A stretch of 8,473 nt of DNA, taken from contig MGUT01000009.1 in NCBI GenBank assembly GCA_001800095.1, positions 1 through 8,473 of the forward strand. Reading direction: 5' to 3'. Positions 1-7,468 of this stretch are shown one piece after another (position 1 is the stretch's first letter; each line of letters starts with the position of its first letter). Origin of the DNA: Elusimicrobia bacterium RIFCSPLOWO2_01_FULL_64_13. GTDB taxonomy: Bacteria > Elusimicrobiota > Elusimicrobia > 2-02-FULL-39-32. The notes beneath the pieces are model-generated. The model did not search any database. It saw only the letters and a program-made list of their open reading frames with translations, and had not been told where the DNA came from. Both the position numbers and the translations under genes were made by a program.

Positions 1-405
1 TTCGCCCATTTCGCAGAAGGACTCTACGCCGAGGCCCTGGACGAGTTCCGGCGCGCCGACCGGCTGTACGAGGAGACCCTGCGCAAGACCGCGGTCTATC
101 ATTCCCTGCCGGACGTCGTGGAGGGAGTCCGCCGCGAATGGGCGGATTGCCTCACGAACCTGGGCGTCACCCTGGAACGGCTGGGCCGCGCGCGGGAATC
201 GGAAGAGGCCTACCTGAAGGCGTTGAATATCCAACCCCGCCTTCCCAAGGCCCACTATAATCTGGCCGTGCTCTATTGGAACAGGGACTGGAAGAAGGCG
301 GTCCTGCACCTGGAGGAAGCCCTTCGTCTCGAGCCCGGCCATCCGGCCGCGGGCCGGTTCCTGGAAAAGGCGCGGGCCGCCCTCTCGCGGGAAGGATCCA
401 GGTGA
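1..405 (+). CDS. TPR-repeat protein, 5'-truncated by the window edge
   Basis: Frame 1 is open from base 1 to the TGA at 403-405, giving the last 134 residues of a larger protein; the true start lies outside the window. The visible part is helical and carries TPR signatures. One unit begins around DCLTNLGVTLERLGR and continues through ESEEAYLKALNIQP, and the next reads KAHYNLAVLYW through AVLHLEEALRLEPGHP. These show the usual W/L-G-Y-A-F-A-P spacing of TPRs. The first 25 residues (AEGLYAEALDEFRRADRLYEE) look like the end of another helical repeat. TPR domains bind other proteins, so a scaffold role is likely, but no enzymatic domain is visible. The stop overlaps the GTG of the next gene (GTGA), so the two are probably co-translated. 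Whether a signal peptide or membrane anchor exists upstream cannot be seen. Confidence 0.85.
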   Translation, partial: FAHFAEGLYAEALDEFRRADRLYEETLRKTAVYHSLPDVVEGVRREWADCLTNLGVTLERLGRARESEEAYLKALNIQPRLPKAHYNLAVLYWNRDWKKAVLHLEEALRLEPGHPAAGRFLEKARAALSREGSR

Positions 406-3400
406 AGCCCCTCTCCGGCCTGCCGGATTTCTCCAGGCACTACTCCCGCTTCGCTCTGATGGGGTCTTTGGACCGCGCTTTGCGGACGCTCCTGCGGATG
501 GGAGGAGGGCTCATGGTCCTGTCCCTCGCGGCTTTTTTCGCCGCCGCGGAATGGGTCAGGTGGATCCTCCTTTTCATCCTGGGGGCCGGCCTGCCGGCGC
601 TGGCCGCCTCCGCGGTCATGGGCGCGGTCAGGGACCTGCGGCCGGCGCGGTTCTGCAAGGCGCTCGCCGCCCGGTCGCCCCTGTTCAGGGACCTTGAGAG
701 CGCCGTGGAGCTTTGCCGCGGCCCGTCTCCCGACGGGATCTCGCAGGAGTTGACGGACGAGCTGGTCCGTTCCGTCCAGGAAACGCTCCGGAAAGAGGAC
801 CCCTCGCGCTGGTTCCCCGCCGAAGAACTGCGCTGGGCGGTCCGCCCCGCGGGGATCCTGGCGGTCCTGTTCGCCGCGTTGTGGTTCCTTCCCCCGCGGG
901 TCCTGCAATCGGGATGGAAGGGCCTCATGTTCGGACCGGGGAGCGAACTCCAAAAAGCCCTGCGCGTCACCCCGGAAGGCGGAGACGTGACCGCCGGCGA
1001 ACCGGTCGCGGTCACGGTGGAAACGCTGCTGCGCCCGGAAGTCCGTCCCCGGCTCCTGGTCCAGACCCGGTCCGGCTGGGCGGAGCCGCGCGCTTCCATC
1101 GAGGGCCGGTTCAGCCTGTTCCAGCTCCAGCCGGTGATAGAACCGACGCATTTCAAGGTCCTCTGGAAGAACCTTGAAAGCCGGGTATTCACGTTCACTC
1201 CGGTGGAGCCGCCGCGCCTGACGGATTTCCGCGTTACGGCGGCCTTTCCGGATTACAGGGGGCTCGAGCCGGTCCGGCTGGACGGGGAACCCCAGGGCGA
1301 ATTCTACCGCGGCACCCGCCTCCGGATAGAGGCGCGGGCCACCCGCCCGCTGAAAAACATCGAAATGGCGGATTCCCGGGGATTGCGCACCAAGGTCGAG
1401 CTCTCCCAGAACAGGCGGGCGGCGGTCTCCTTCTCCGTCAGCCAGCCCTTCGATTTCTGGTTCGAGATGACGGACGAGGAGGGCAGGAGCCCGGCGGTCG
1501 CCGTGCGCTACAGGATACTCGTCAAGGAGGACGCCGCGCCCGCGGTCCAGGTCCTGGCGCCTTCGGACGACCTTCTGGCCGGAAGCGAATCCGAACTCCC
1601 GTTCACTTTCGAGTTGAAAGACGACATCGGCGTGTCGGCCGTCTATCTGAACGTGTCCCGCGAAGGCGGCTTCCCCGCCCAAAGGTCCCTCCTTAAAAGC
1701 TACCGGCCGGTGCGGACGTCGGGCATCGATCAGGCGTCCTGGAACCTCGGGAGGGCGCGGGCGCGCCCGGGAGAGGTCCTGCGGCTGCGCCTGGAGGCCG
1801 TGGACAACGATCAGGTCACGGGGCCGAAATCCGGTTTCAGCCGGGAGATACTCGTGGAAGTGCAAAGCTATGAAAAAGAGCACGCGCGCATAGAGTCCGA
1901 CCTGGAAAAATTCCGCGACGACCTCATCCGGCTCCTCGCCGACCAGACCGCGGCCCGCCTCGCCCCGGAAGAATGGGGAACGTCCGCGGCGGAAGCGGCC
2001 GTAAAAAGCCAGGAGGATATCCTCGAACGGACGGGGCGGGCCCAGGAGGACATCGAAAGCATCCTCGCGAAAATGGAGCGCGACCCCTTGAGCGATTTTT
2101 CGACCTGGTCCGAACATGAGGCGATCCGCTCCGGAATGGAGTCCCTGCGGGAGGGTCCCATGCGCGCGGCGTCGGACGCCCTGCGGCAGGGCCGGTTCCA
2201 GCAGGCATCCCGGGAGCAGGAGAACGCCGTGAGCGAGCTCGAGCGGCTGTCATCGCTCTCGGAATCGGTCCATAAATACGGCAAGATGCGCGACCTGGTG
2301 CATTCCGCCGACCGCCTGCTTGAGAAAGGCGAGAACCTGTCGCGGGGCCTGGAGACCGGGGACCTGGAAGACGATGAGCTCCGCAGGAACCTGGAAGAGA
2401 CCCTCAAGGAGGCCTTCCAGATCCTGTCCGAAATGCGCCGCCAGCTCGACCAGCTTCCCAAGGAACTTCCGGAAGATTTCATCAATCAGCCCGCGGTCAA
2501 ACAGATGAAGCTGTCCAACATGGCCGACTCCGCGTCGCGTCTGGGCGAGTCCCTCAAATCCGGGGACCTCCGGGCCGCCCTGGAAGCGGCGCGGGATCTC
2601 CTGCGGCAGGCCCGGGAAGCGCGCGAAGCGATACGGGAAGCCTCCGAAGGGATCCACCCCGGAGGCGCGGGCGACATGCGCCGGGAAACGGAGGAGAAGG
2701 CGTCGGCGCTCGACGGGATCATCGAGAGGCAGGAGCAGCTCCTGGGAAAGACGGGCGCCTTTGAGAACAAGCGCCGCGCTTTTCAGAACGAAGCGCAGAA
2801 GAAACTCCTGAAAGAGCTCGCCGGACGCCAGAAAACGCTTCTGAAAAAGGCCAGGACCGCGGCCCAAGGGATCGAATCGGCGCCGGAACGCCCTCCCGGG
2901 GCCGTTTCCCTGGCGGCGGGGCTCCGCTCCGTCGAACCGTCCATGGAGAAGGTGCTCAAGGAACTGGAGGAGGAGAACGTCATGTTCTCGCAGATGTGGC
3001 TGAAGGAGATCGTGGACCGCGTCCGGAAGGAGGAGGCCTCTCTGGCGGCGCGTCCCGAAGCCGGCGCGAAGCCCGGAAACGGCCTTCTGCAGGAGGCGCG
3101 GGAGGTCGCCGGCGGGGAGCAGACGATCCTCGACCTCCTGAAAAATCCGCCCCGGCCGGCCGGGGACCCTTTTTCGAAGGAAGAGCGCGAGGCGATGGCC
3201 GCGCTCGCGAAAGAGCAGTCCTCTCTCATCGAGGAAACGGAATCCGTCATGAGCGAGGTCGCGGAACTTTCGCGCGAAAGCGCCATTTTGGGTCCGGGCA
3301 TACTTACGGAACTGGGCCGGGCCGGAAGCGAGATGAAAGCCGCCGCCGGCTCCCTCTCCCGGGCCGACAGCGGAGAGGCCCAGGGTCAGGAGCAGAAGGC

Positions 3401-3683
3401 CCTCTCCCACCTCCGGCAGGGGCAGGAGAGTTTGGGCGAAGCCGGCGGGAAATTCTCCCGGGTCCAGAAAATGGGAGGACAGGGCGGACCCGGTTTCATC
3501 CAAAGGCGCGATTCAGGGACGGGACGGAGCGGTTTCAGGACCGGGATCGTGCGCATCCCGGGAGCGGAGGAATACCTGCCCCCCAAGGAATTCAGGGAAG
3601 AAATGCTTGAATCCCTCAAGGAGCGCTATCCGGAATCCGAAGGGTCCCGGATCAAGGATTATTACAGGAGGCTGGCGCAGTGA
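402..3683 (+). CDS. DUF4175-like large membrane protein with Ig-like and coiled-coil regions
   Basis: I chose the GTG at 402, which gives 1093 residues. AAGGA at 392-396 sits 5 bases upstream and the codon overlaps the preceding TGA; the in-frame ATG at 276 would overlap the TPR gene by 130 bases. Three membrane segments are visible: about residues 31-49, 53-76 and 148-165. From about 185 to 500 there are beta-rich, Ig-like stretches, for example around TPEGGDVTAGEPVAVTVETL and PAVQVLAPSDDLLAGSESEL. From about 520 to 1000 the protein is almost entirely charged helix rich in E, K, R, Q and L, predicted coiled coil. A Gly-rich linker leads to a conserved-looking tail, EEYLPPKEFREEMLESLKER and then a DYYRRLAQ terminus. 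This architecture matches DUF4175-type proteins, which lie in bacterial operons with MoxR/BatA-like or TPR genes and have no established biochemical role. Topology suggests that the bulk is periplasmic. The family name is from recognition of layout and tail, not a search. Confidence 0.75.
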   Translation: MKPLSGLPDFSRHYSRFALMGSLDRALRTLLRMGGGLMVLSLAAFFAAAEWVRWILLFILGAGLPALAASAVMGAVRDLRPARFCKALAARSPLFRDLESAVELCRGPSPDGISQELTDELVRSVQETLRKEDPSRWFPAEELRWAVRPAGILAVLFAALWFLPPRVLQSGWKGLMFGPGSELQKALRVTPEGGDVTAGEPVAVTVETLLRPEVRPRLLVQTRSGWAEPRASIEGRFSLFQLQPVIEPTHFKVLWKNLESRVFTFTPVEPPRLTDFRVTAAFPDYRGLEPVRLDGEPQGEFYRGTRLRIEARATRPLKNIEMADSRGLRTKVELSQNRRAAVSFSVSQPFDFWFEMTDEEGRSPAVAVRYRILVKEDAAPAVQVLAPSDDLLAGSESELPFTFELKDDIGVSAVYLNVSREGGFPAQRSLLKSYRPVRTSGIDQASWNLGRARARPGEVLRLRLEAVDNDQVTGPKSGFSREILVEVQSYEKEHARIESDLEKFRDDLIRLLADQTAARLAPEEWGTSAAEAAVKSQEDILERTGRAQEDIESILAKMERDPLSDFSTWSEHEAIRSGMESLREGPMRAASDALRQGRFQQASREQENAVSELERLSSLSESVHKYGKMRDLVHSADRLLEKGENLSRGLETGDLEDDELRRNLEETLKEAFQILSEMRRQLDQLPKELPEDFINQPAVKQMKLSNMADSASRLGESLKSGDLRAALEAARDLLRQAREAREAIREASEGIHPGGAGDMRRETEEKASALDGIIERQEQLLGKTGAFENKRRAFQNEAQKKLLKELAGRQKTLLKKARTAAQGIESAPERPPGAVSLAAGLRSVEPSMEKVLKELEEENVMFSQMWLKEIVDRVRKEEASLAARPEAGAKPGNGLLQEAREVAGGEQTILDLLKNPPRPAGDPFSKEEREAMAALAKEQSSLIEETESVMSEVAELSRESAILGPGILTELGRAGSEMKAAAGSLSRADSGEAQGQEQKALSHLRQGQESLGEAGGKFSRVQKMGGQGGPGFIQRRDSGTGRSGFRTGIVRIPGAEEYLPPKEFREEMLESLKERYPESEGSRIKDYYRRLAQ

Positions 3684-5197
3684 GCCGCCCGCGGCCGCGG
3701 ATGGGAGGGAGATTGAAGCTGGCCGTCGCGCTCGGCTTTCTGCTCGCGCCGGCGCCGGCGGCGGCCCTGGACTTCCAGATCCTGGAATCCGGGGATTTTT
3801 CCCCGCTCCGCGCGCGGATGGACGGTCTCGCGCCGGGATCCCCCGGACGGAAGGACCTGGAAGCCGTGATCGCTCTGTACCAGGGGGACCTGGACCGGGC
3901 CGGCTCGCTTTTCGCGCCGGACTCCCCGGCGCGGGATCCCGGCGTGGAATGGCTGCGGACTTACGCCGCGGCGGTCTCTCCGCTCCGGAGGGGCATGACC
4001 GTCTCCGAATCGGAGCACTTCATCCTGCGGACCCCGCCCGGGGAGGATTTTCTGGCCCGGTACGCCCTGGACGCTTTGGAGAAGGCCTATGGCGAGACGG
4101 GGAAGGACCTCGGACTCCGTCCGGAGGGAAAGGTCCCGGTCGACATCTACGGTTCGGAAGAGGATTTTTCCCTGGCATCGACCCTGACCCGCGAGGACCT
4201 CGATCGCAGCGGGGCCATAGGCATCTGCAAGTTCCGCCGCCTCATGATCCTTTCCCCCAGACGGCTGGCGTTCGGCTACCGGTGGCTGGATACCCTGGCC
4301 CACGAGTATGTCCACTACGTCATCAACGCCAAAAGCCGGGGTCTCTGCCCGCTCTGGCTCCACGAAGGGATCGCCCGCTATCTGGACACCCGCTGGCGTC
4401 TGGCGGCGCCCCAATATCTCATCCCCGGCAACCGGACGGAGCTGGCGCGGGCCCTGAAGAAGGACGGCCTGGTCCCGTTCTCGCGGATGGAGCCGTCCAT
4501 GGTCTATCTCGACGGCCAGGAGCAGGTCCGCCTGGCGTTCTCCCAGGTCAGCCACGCGGTCCACATGATCGTCGCGACGGAAGGGCCGTCCGCGATCAGG
4601 GAGATCCTCGAGGAGCTGGCCGGGGGCCGGTCGAGGGCCGAGGCCTTCCGGAAGGTCCTGGGGAGGAACGATGAGCAATTCGAAAAGGACTGGAAGGTCT
4701 TTCTGGCGGAGGAGGATCTAGCCGAGTCGCCCGGGGCCGCTCCGGACGCCGTTCGGTTCGGTCAAGCGGATGAGATCAACCAGTACGTCGGCGTGGGACT
4801 GCGCGGACATATCCGGCTGGGCGACCGCCTGCGGCGCAAAGGCCTGGCCGAGGCGGCCCTGGTCCAGTATGGGAAAGCCGCCGGGTCCGAGCCGTTCAAT
4901 CCCGTGGCCCTGACCAACTCCGCCCGGGCCCTCCTCGCCCTGGGACGCGGCGGACAGGCCGTGGACGCGTTGAAGGTCTGCGTCAGGGAAAATCCCAATT
5001 ATCTGCCGGCTTTTCTCCTTCTGGGACAGGAAATGGAGAGGGCGGAGGAATTCGGGGAGGCGCTGCGAAACTACCGGGAATGCGCCGCCATCAATCCGTT
5101 CGATCCCAGGGTTCACGAGGGGATCGTTCGGGCGGCGGAGGCCCTGGGCTTGAAGGAGGAGGCGGAACGCTCGAGGGAAATATTAAGGAAGCTTTGA
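3680..5197 (+). CDS. Secreted gluzincin metalloprotease (peptidase MA-like) with C-terminal TPRs
   Basis: The protein has 505 residues. The GTG at 3680 overlaps the upstream TGA (GTGA), and AGGAGG at 3666-3671 lies 8 bases before it. An alternative ATG at 3701 (residue 8) would also leave a signal peptide. Residues 1-29 form a signal sequence: RPRPRMGGRLK, a hydrophobic core, then PAPAAA before LDF. A zinc-protease domain spans about 107-345. The motif HEYVH occupies 208-212 (His208, Glu209, His212) and is followed by WLHEGIARYLD with Glu229 as the likely third ligand, the gluzincin HExxH...E pattern typical of peptidase MA-like proteins (PF13485). TPR-like helices run from about 370 to the end (LAEAALVQYGKA, GQAVDALKVC, GEALRNYRECAAINP). 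It probably acts outside the cytoplasmic membrane, possibly on or with the adjacent DUF4175-like protein. Its substrate is unknown. All key zinc-site residues are present, so it is likely an active enzyme. Confidence 0.85.
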   Translation: MSRPRPRMGGRLKLAVALGFLLAPAPAAALDFQILESGDFSPLRARMDGLAPGSPGRKDLEAVIALYQGDLDRAGSLFAPDSPARDPGVEWLRTYAAAVSPLRRGMTVSESEHFILRTPPGEDFLARYALDALEKAYGETGKDLGLRPEGKVPVDIYGSEEDFSLASTLTREDLDRSGAIGICKFRRLMILSPRRLAFGYRWLDTLAHEYVHYVINAKSRGLCPLWLHEGIARYLDTRWRLAAPQYLIPGNRTELARALKKDGLVPFSRMEPSMVYLDGQEQVRLAFSQVSHAVHMIVATEGPSAIREILEELAGGRSRAEAFRKVLGRNDEQFEKDWKVFLAEEDLAESPGAAPDAVRFGQADEINQYVGVGLRGHIRLGDRLRRKGLAEAALVQYGKAAGSEPFNPVALTNSARALLALGRGGQAVDALKVCVRENPNYLPAFLLLGQEMERAEEFGEALRNYRECAAINPFDPRVHEGIVRAAEALGLKEEAERSREILRKL

Positions 5198-5201
5198 CTC
5201 C

Positions 5202-5292
5202 CCCTCACCTTTGTCCTCTCCCCCAAGGGGGAGAGGAAATATTTTTTATGGCAGTTCCCTCTCCCGCTTGCGGGAGAGGGTTAGGGTGAGGG
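5202..5292. repeat. Nested palindromic REP/MITE-like element between convergent genes
   Basis: The outer arms CCCTCACC (5202-5209) and GGTGAGGG (5285-5292) are exact inverted repeats. Inside are two perfect hairpins: 5215-5236, with a 10-bp stem built on CCTCTCCCCC and an AA loop; and 5257-5280, with an 11-bp stem CCCTCTCCCGC and a TT loop. They are separated by an AT-rich stretch containing ATTTTTT (5240-5246). The two hairpins share the CCTCTCCC core, so the left and right halves are also imperfect reverse complements of each other. Elements of this look (CCCTCACC...CCTCTCCC...GGGAGAGG...GGTGAGGG) recur as dispersed repeats in many bacterial genomes. Placed between two stop codons, it may act as a bidirectional terminator: the left hairpin is followed on the plus strand by A-rich then T-rich sequence. 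This is the whole content of the 107-base spacer. Confidence 0.8.
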
Positions 5293-5304
5293 TGTAAGCT
5301 TTTC

Positions 5305-7086
5305 CTAAGCGGCGCATTCTCCCGGGCCGGTGGAGATCGTGAAGGTCCCCGTCCCGCCCCAGTCGGAGAAGAAATCGGAATCCGGAGATTCCGGCAGGTC
5401 GGTCAGGGGTTCGAGCTCGCGCTTGAGCGCGTCGAATCCCGTCCGCGCGACGAAGCTCCGGAAGATCTCCCCGGGTCTTTTTCCCGCCTGATAAAGGTCC
5501 AGGAGCTTGTCCACCACGGCCGGGATCTTCTTGGCCGGTACCCGCAGGAAATGCTTGCCGTAGCCGGAACCTTCCGCGCCGATGTGCCCGCCCAGGAGCA
5601 TGGTATAGGTCGGGACCTGCTTCCCTCCCACCGTCCTGGCCCCGCCGTAGAAACCGATGTCGGCGATGTGGTGCTGTCCGCAGGAGTTGGGACAGCCGGA
5701 TACCTTGATCTTCAGGTCCGCCAGGTCCGCGTCGTTGGGCCTTTTCTCGCGCAGGAATTTCACCAGGGCTCCGGCCAGGCCGCGCGAGGAGGTGATCCCG
5801 AGCTGGCAGGTGTCCGCCCCCGGGCAGGACGTGATGTCCGCGAGCCGTTCGGCGGACGGGACGGCCAGGCCGGCCTTGGCCAGTTCTCCGTACAGGGCGG
5901 GGAGGGCCTCGTTCTTCACCCAGCGCAGGACGAAGTTCTGCTGGACGGTCGTCCGGACGAGGCCGTTCGAGAATTTTTCCGCCGCTCCCGCCAGCGCGCG
6001 GAGCTGATCGGAGCGGATGTCTCCCAAAAAGAGGTGGAGGAGCGCGATGGAGTAGCCGCCCTGTTTCTGCGCGAGGACGTTCGTGGATCTCCAGCGCCGG
6101 TATTCGGCCGAATCCGGCCCGGGAGGCGATGAGACGGAGGGCGCGGGCGGAGGGGCTTCGGAATAGTCCGGGATCTCCGGGTAGCTCTCCGACCGGAGCC
6201 TGTGCCTCTCGGCGAAGACCCTTCTTTTAAATTCATCGATCCCGATCTTTTCAATCAAGAATTTTATCCGGGCCATGTTCCGGTTCTTCCGGCCGTAGTC
6301 CCAGTCGCGGTTGAAGACGAAGAGCACCGCGTGGGTGGTCCGCAGGAAATCTTCCACCGGCGTGAATTCCTCGAGCACCTGGGCGGTCTTGGGAGTGGGC
6401 CCGAGGCCGCCTCCCACCGTGGTGACGAATCCGCGCCCGGCCTTCCCTCCTTCGGTCCGGACGGCCGCGAGGAACCCGAGGTCGTGCATCGGGTTCAGGC
6501 CGCGATCCGCGGCGCTGCCTGAAAAAGATATCTTGAACTTGCGGGCGAGGGCCTGGCTCACGGGATGGCGCAGGCAGAAGCGGGCCGCGGCCTCGGCGTA
6601 GGGAGAGACGTCGAAGACCTCGTCCCGGGCCACGCCGGCCAGGGGGTCCGCCGTGACGTTCCGGACCGTGTTGCCGCAGGCCTCGCGCGTGGTGAGGCCG
6701 CATTCCGCCAGGCGCTCCATGCAGTCGGGGGCCTGGTCCAGGGAGACGAAGTGGTACTGGATGTCCTGGCGGGTGGTGACGTGGGCGATGCCCTTGCGGT
6801 CGGCCCCGGCGAAGCGGTCGGCGATATCGGCCAGGGCCAGGAGCTGCGCCGAGGTCAGACGGCCCCAGGGAATCTTCACCCGCACCATCTGGACGTCGGG
6901 CTTCTGCTTCTGGCCGTAGATGCCGCGCTGGAGCCGGAACTGCCTGAAATCGCCTTCGGTCAGCGACTGGTCCTTCAGGCGGGTGATCTCCCGCCTCATC
7001 TCCTCGATGTCCCGCCGGTAGCGCGGCGCTTCCTCGATGGAGCCGGGAGTCAGGTTCTGAAGGTTATCTTCGGTTTTAGGCGGCAT
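5305..7086 (-). CDS. sir: Ferredoxin-dependent siroheme [4Fe-4S] sulfite reductase (sulfite/nitrite reductase family)
   Basis: This cytoplasmic enzyme reduces sulfite to sulfide with six electrons, probably from the adjacent ferredoxin. From the ATG at 7086 it has 593 residues, a normal length for the single-chain ferredoxin-dependent family. Cluster ligands are Cys421-x5-Cys427 (CPGADTC) and Cys465-x3-Cys469 (CPNSC), with spacing almost identical to E. coli CysI. Likely anion-binding residues are Arg106 (TTRQDIQ), Arg142 (NTVRNVTADPLAG), Lys183 and Lys185 (RKFKISFSG). Plant nitrite reductases have Asn at the last of these, so the K-x-K pair favours sulfite over nitrite. The end, WGGTGTF...GPGECAA, matches the family tail. 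The ATG is preceded by AAGGA at only 2 bases spacing; an in-frame TTG at 7110 is possible but has no clear RBS. The gene is last in the minus-strand operon, behind a terminator-like hairpin. Nitrite reductase activity cannot be excluded. Confidence 0.88.
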   Translation of the reverse strand: MPPKTEDNLQNLTPGSIEEAPRYRRDIEEMRREITRLKDQSLTEGDFRQFRLQRGIYGQKQKPDVQMVRVKIPWGRLTSAQLLALADIADRFAGADRKGIAHVTTRQDIQYHFVSLDQAPDCMERLAECGLTTREACGNTVRNVTADPLAGVARDEVFDVSPYAEAAARFCLRHPVSQALARKFKISFSGSAADRGLNPMHDLGFLAAVRTEGGKAGRGFVTTVGGGLGPTPKTAQVLEEFTPVEDFLRTTHAVLFVFNRDWDYGRKNRNMARIKFLIEKIGIDEFKRRVFAERHRLRSESYPEIPDYSEAPPPAPSVSSPPGPDSAEYRRWRSTNVLAQKQGGYSIALLHLFLGDIRSDQLRALAGAAEKFSNGLVRTTVQQNFVLRWVKNEALPALYGELAKAGLAVPSAERLADITSCPGADTCQLGITSSRGLAGALVKFLREKRPNDADLADLKIKVSGCPNSCGQHHIADIGFYGGARTVGGKQVPTYTMLLGGHIGAEGSGYGKHFLRVPAKKIPAVVDKLLDLYQAGKRPGEIFRSFVARTGFDALKRELEPLTDLPESPDSDFFSDWGGTGTFTISTGPGECAA

Positions 7087-7097
7087 ATTCCTTATAT

Positions 7098-7129
7098 AAA
7101 ACAGGCCCAAGGCGGGTGCCCCGGGCCTG
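7098..7129 (-). terminator. Terminator-like or attenuator hairpin between ferredoxin and sulfite reductase genes
   Basis: Read on the minus strand, CAGGCCC (7129-7123) pairs perfectly with GGGCCTG (7108-7102) across a 14-base GC-rich loop and is followed directly by TTTT (7101-7098) and then ATATAAGGA. The 7-bp stem with six G-C pairs plus a T tract resembles an intrinsic terminator, although the T run is short. It lies inside the 60-base gap after the ferredoxin stop and ends about a dozen bases before the reductase ATG. It could reduce read-through so that ferredoxin is made in excess of reductase, or act as an mRNA-stabilising or regulatory structure near the ribosome site. Confidence 0.5.
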
Positions 7130-7146
7130 GCGCTCGGTGATGCTGT

Positions 7147-7407
7147 CTATTTCTTGAAGTAGTCGGCGTTGATCTCGATGAAGTTCTTCCACTGGTCCGG
7201 CACCTGGTCGTTCGGATAGATGGCCGTGACGGGGCAGACCGCCTGGCAGGCTCCGCAATCGATGCAGGTCACTGGATCGATGTAAATCTGTTCGACCGTG
7301 GCGAAGGCCGGTTCGTTCTTGGTCGGATGGATGCATTCCACCGGGCAGACTTCCACGCAGGCGGTGTCTTTGACTCCGACGCAGGGTTGTGCGATAGTAT
7401 AGGCCAT
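7147..7407 (-). CDS. fdxA: 7Fe ferredoxin ([3Fe-4S][4Fe-4S], FdxA/Thermus type)
   Basis: This is a small soluble electron carrier of 86 residues. The ATG at 7407 is preceded by GGAGG (7415-7419) with 7 bases spacing. Cysteines lie at 9, 17, 21, 25, 48, 51, 54 and 58. The position three after Cys9 is Val, so the N-terminal motif is C-x7-C-x3-C rather than CxxCxxC. By comparison with Azotobacter FdI and Thermus ferredoxin, Cys9, Cys17 and Cys58 should bind a [3Fe-4S] cluster, and Cys21, Cys48, Cys51 and Cys54 a [4Fe-4S] cluster, with Cys25 free. The motifs PCVGVKDTACVEVCPVECI and CIDCGACQAVCPVTAIYP are nearly those of the Thermus protein. There are 22 residues between Cys25 and Cys48, longer than the roughly 14 of Thermus, a loop insertion seen in some homologues. 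Its place directly before the sulfite reductase gene makes it the likely electron donor. The assigned cluster type is inferred from cysteine spacing. Confidence 0.92.
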   Translation of the reverse strand: MAYTIAQPCVGVKDTACVEVCPVECIHPTKNEPAFATVEQIYIDPVTCIDCGACQAVCPVTAIYPNDQVPDQWKNFIEINADYFKK

Positions 7408-7468
7408 AGTTCGTCCTCCGTTCTATTGGATAGGGTCCGGCGTCATGGAACTGAAGCTCGCCCTGCAT

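Noticed and set aside
276..401. Start of the DUF4175-like gene at the ATG at 276.
   Set aside because: It would add 42 Gly/Pro/Arg-rich residues and overlap the TPR gene by 130 bases. The GTG at 402 has AAGGA at good spacing and a GTGA overlap like the next junction.
273..2117. A 614-codon open frame on the minus strand opposite the DUF4175-like gene.
   Set aside because: It is a by-product of GC-rich codons in the plus-strand gene. Its translation is Arg/Pro/Gly-rich with no domain, and the plus-strand reading has clear membrane, Ig-like and coiled-coil structure.
3662..4678. Long open frames opposite and overlapping the peptidase MA gene (minus 3662-4678 and plus 3607-4674).
   Set aside because: Both are low-complexity shadow translations of the gene that carries the signal peptide and the HEYVH zinc motif.
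5080..5289. A 69-codon plus-strand frame running into the convergent spacer.
   Set aside because: Its end (PSPACGRGLG) is the translation of the palindromic repeat, a known kind of spurious peptide, and its start is inside the protease gene in another frame.
7087..7110. TTG start at 7110 for the sulfite reductase.
   Set aside because: No ribosome site precedes it and the added 8 residues come from the terminator-like leader. The ATG at 7086 is preferred, although its AAGGA is close.
7076..7468. A 130-codon minus-strand frame across the ferredoxin gene.
   Set aside because: It is an out-of-frame shadow of the ferredoxin, which has all eight cysteines in the expected pattern and a strong GGAGG site.
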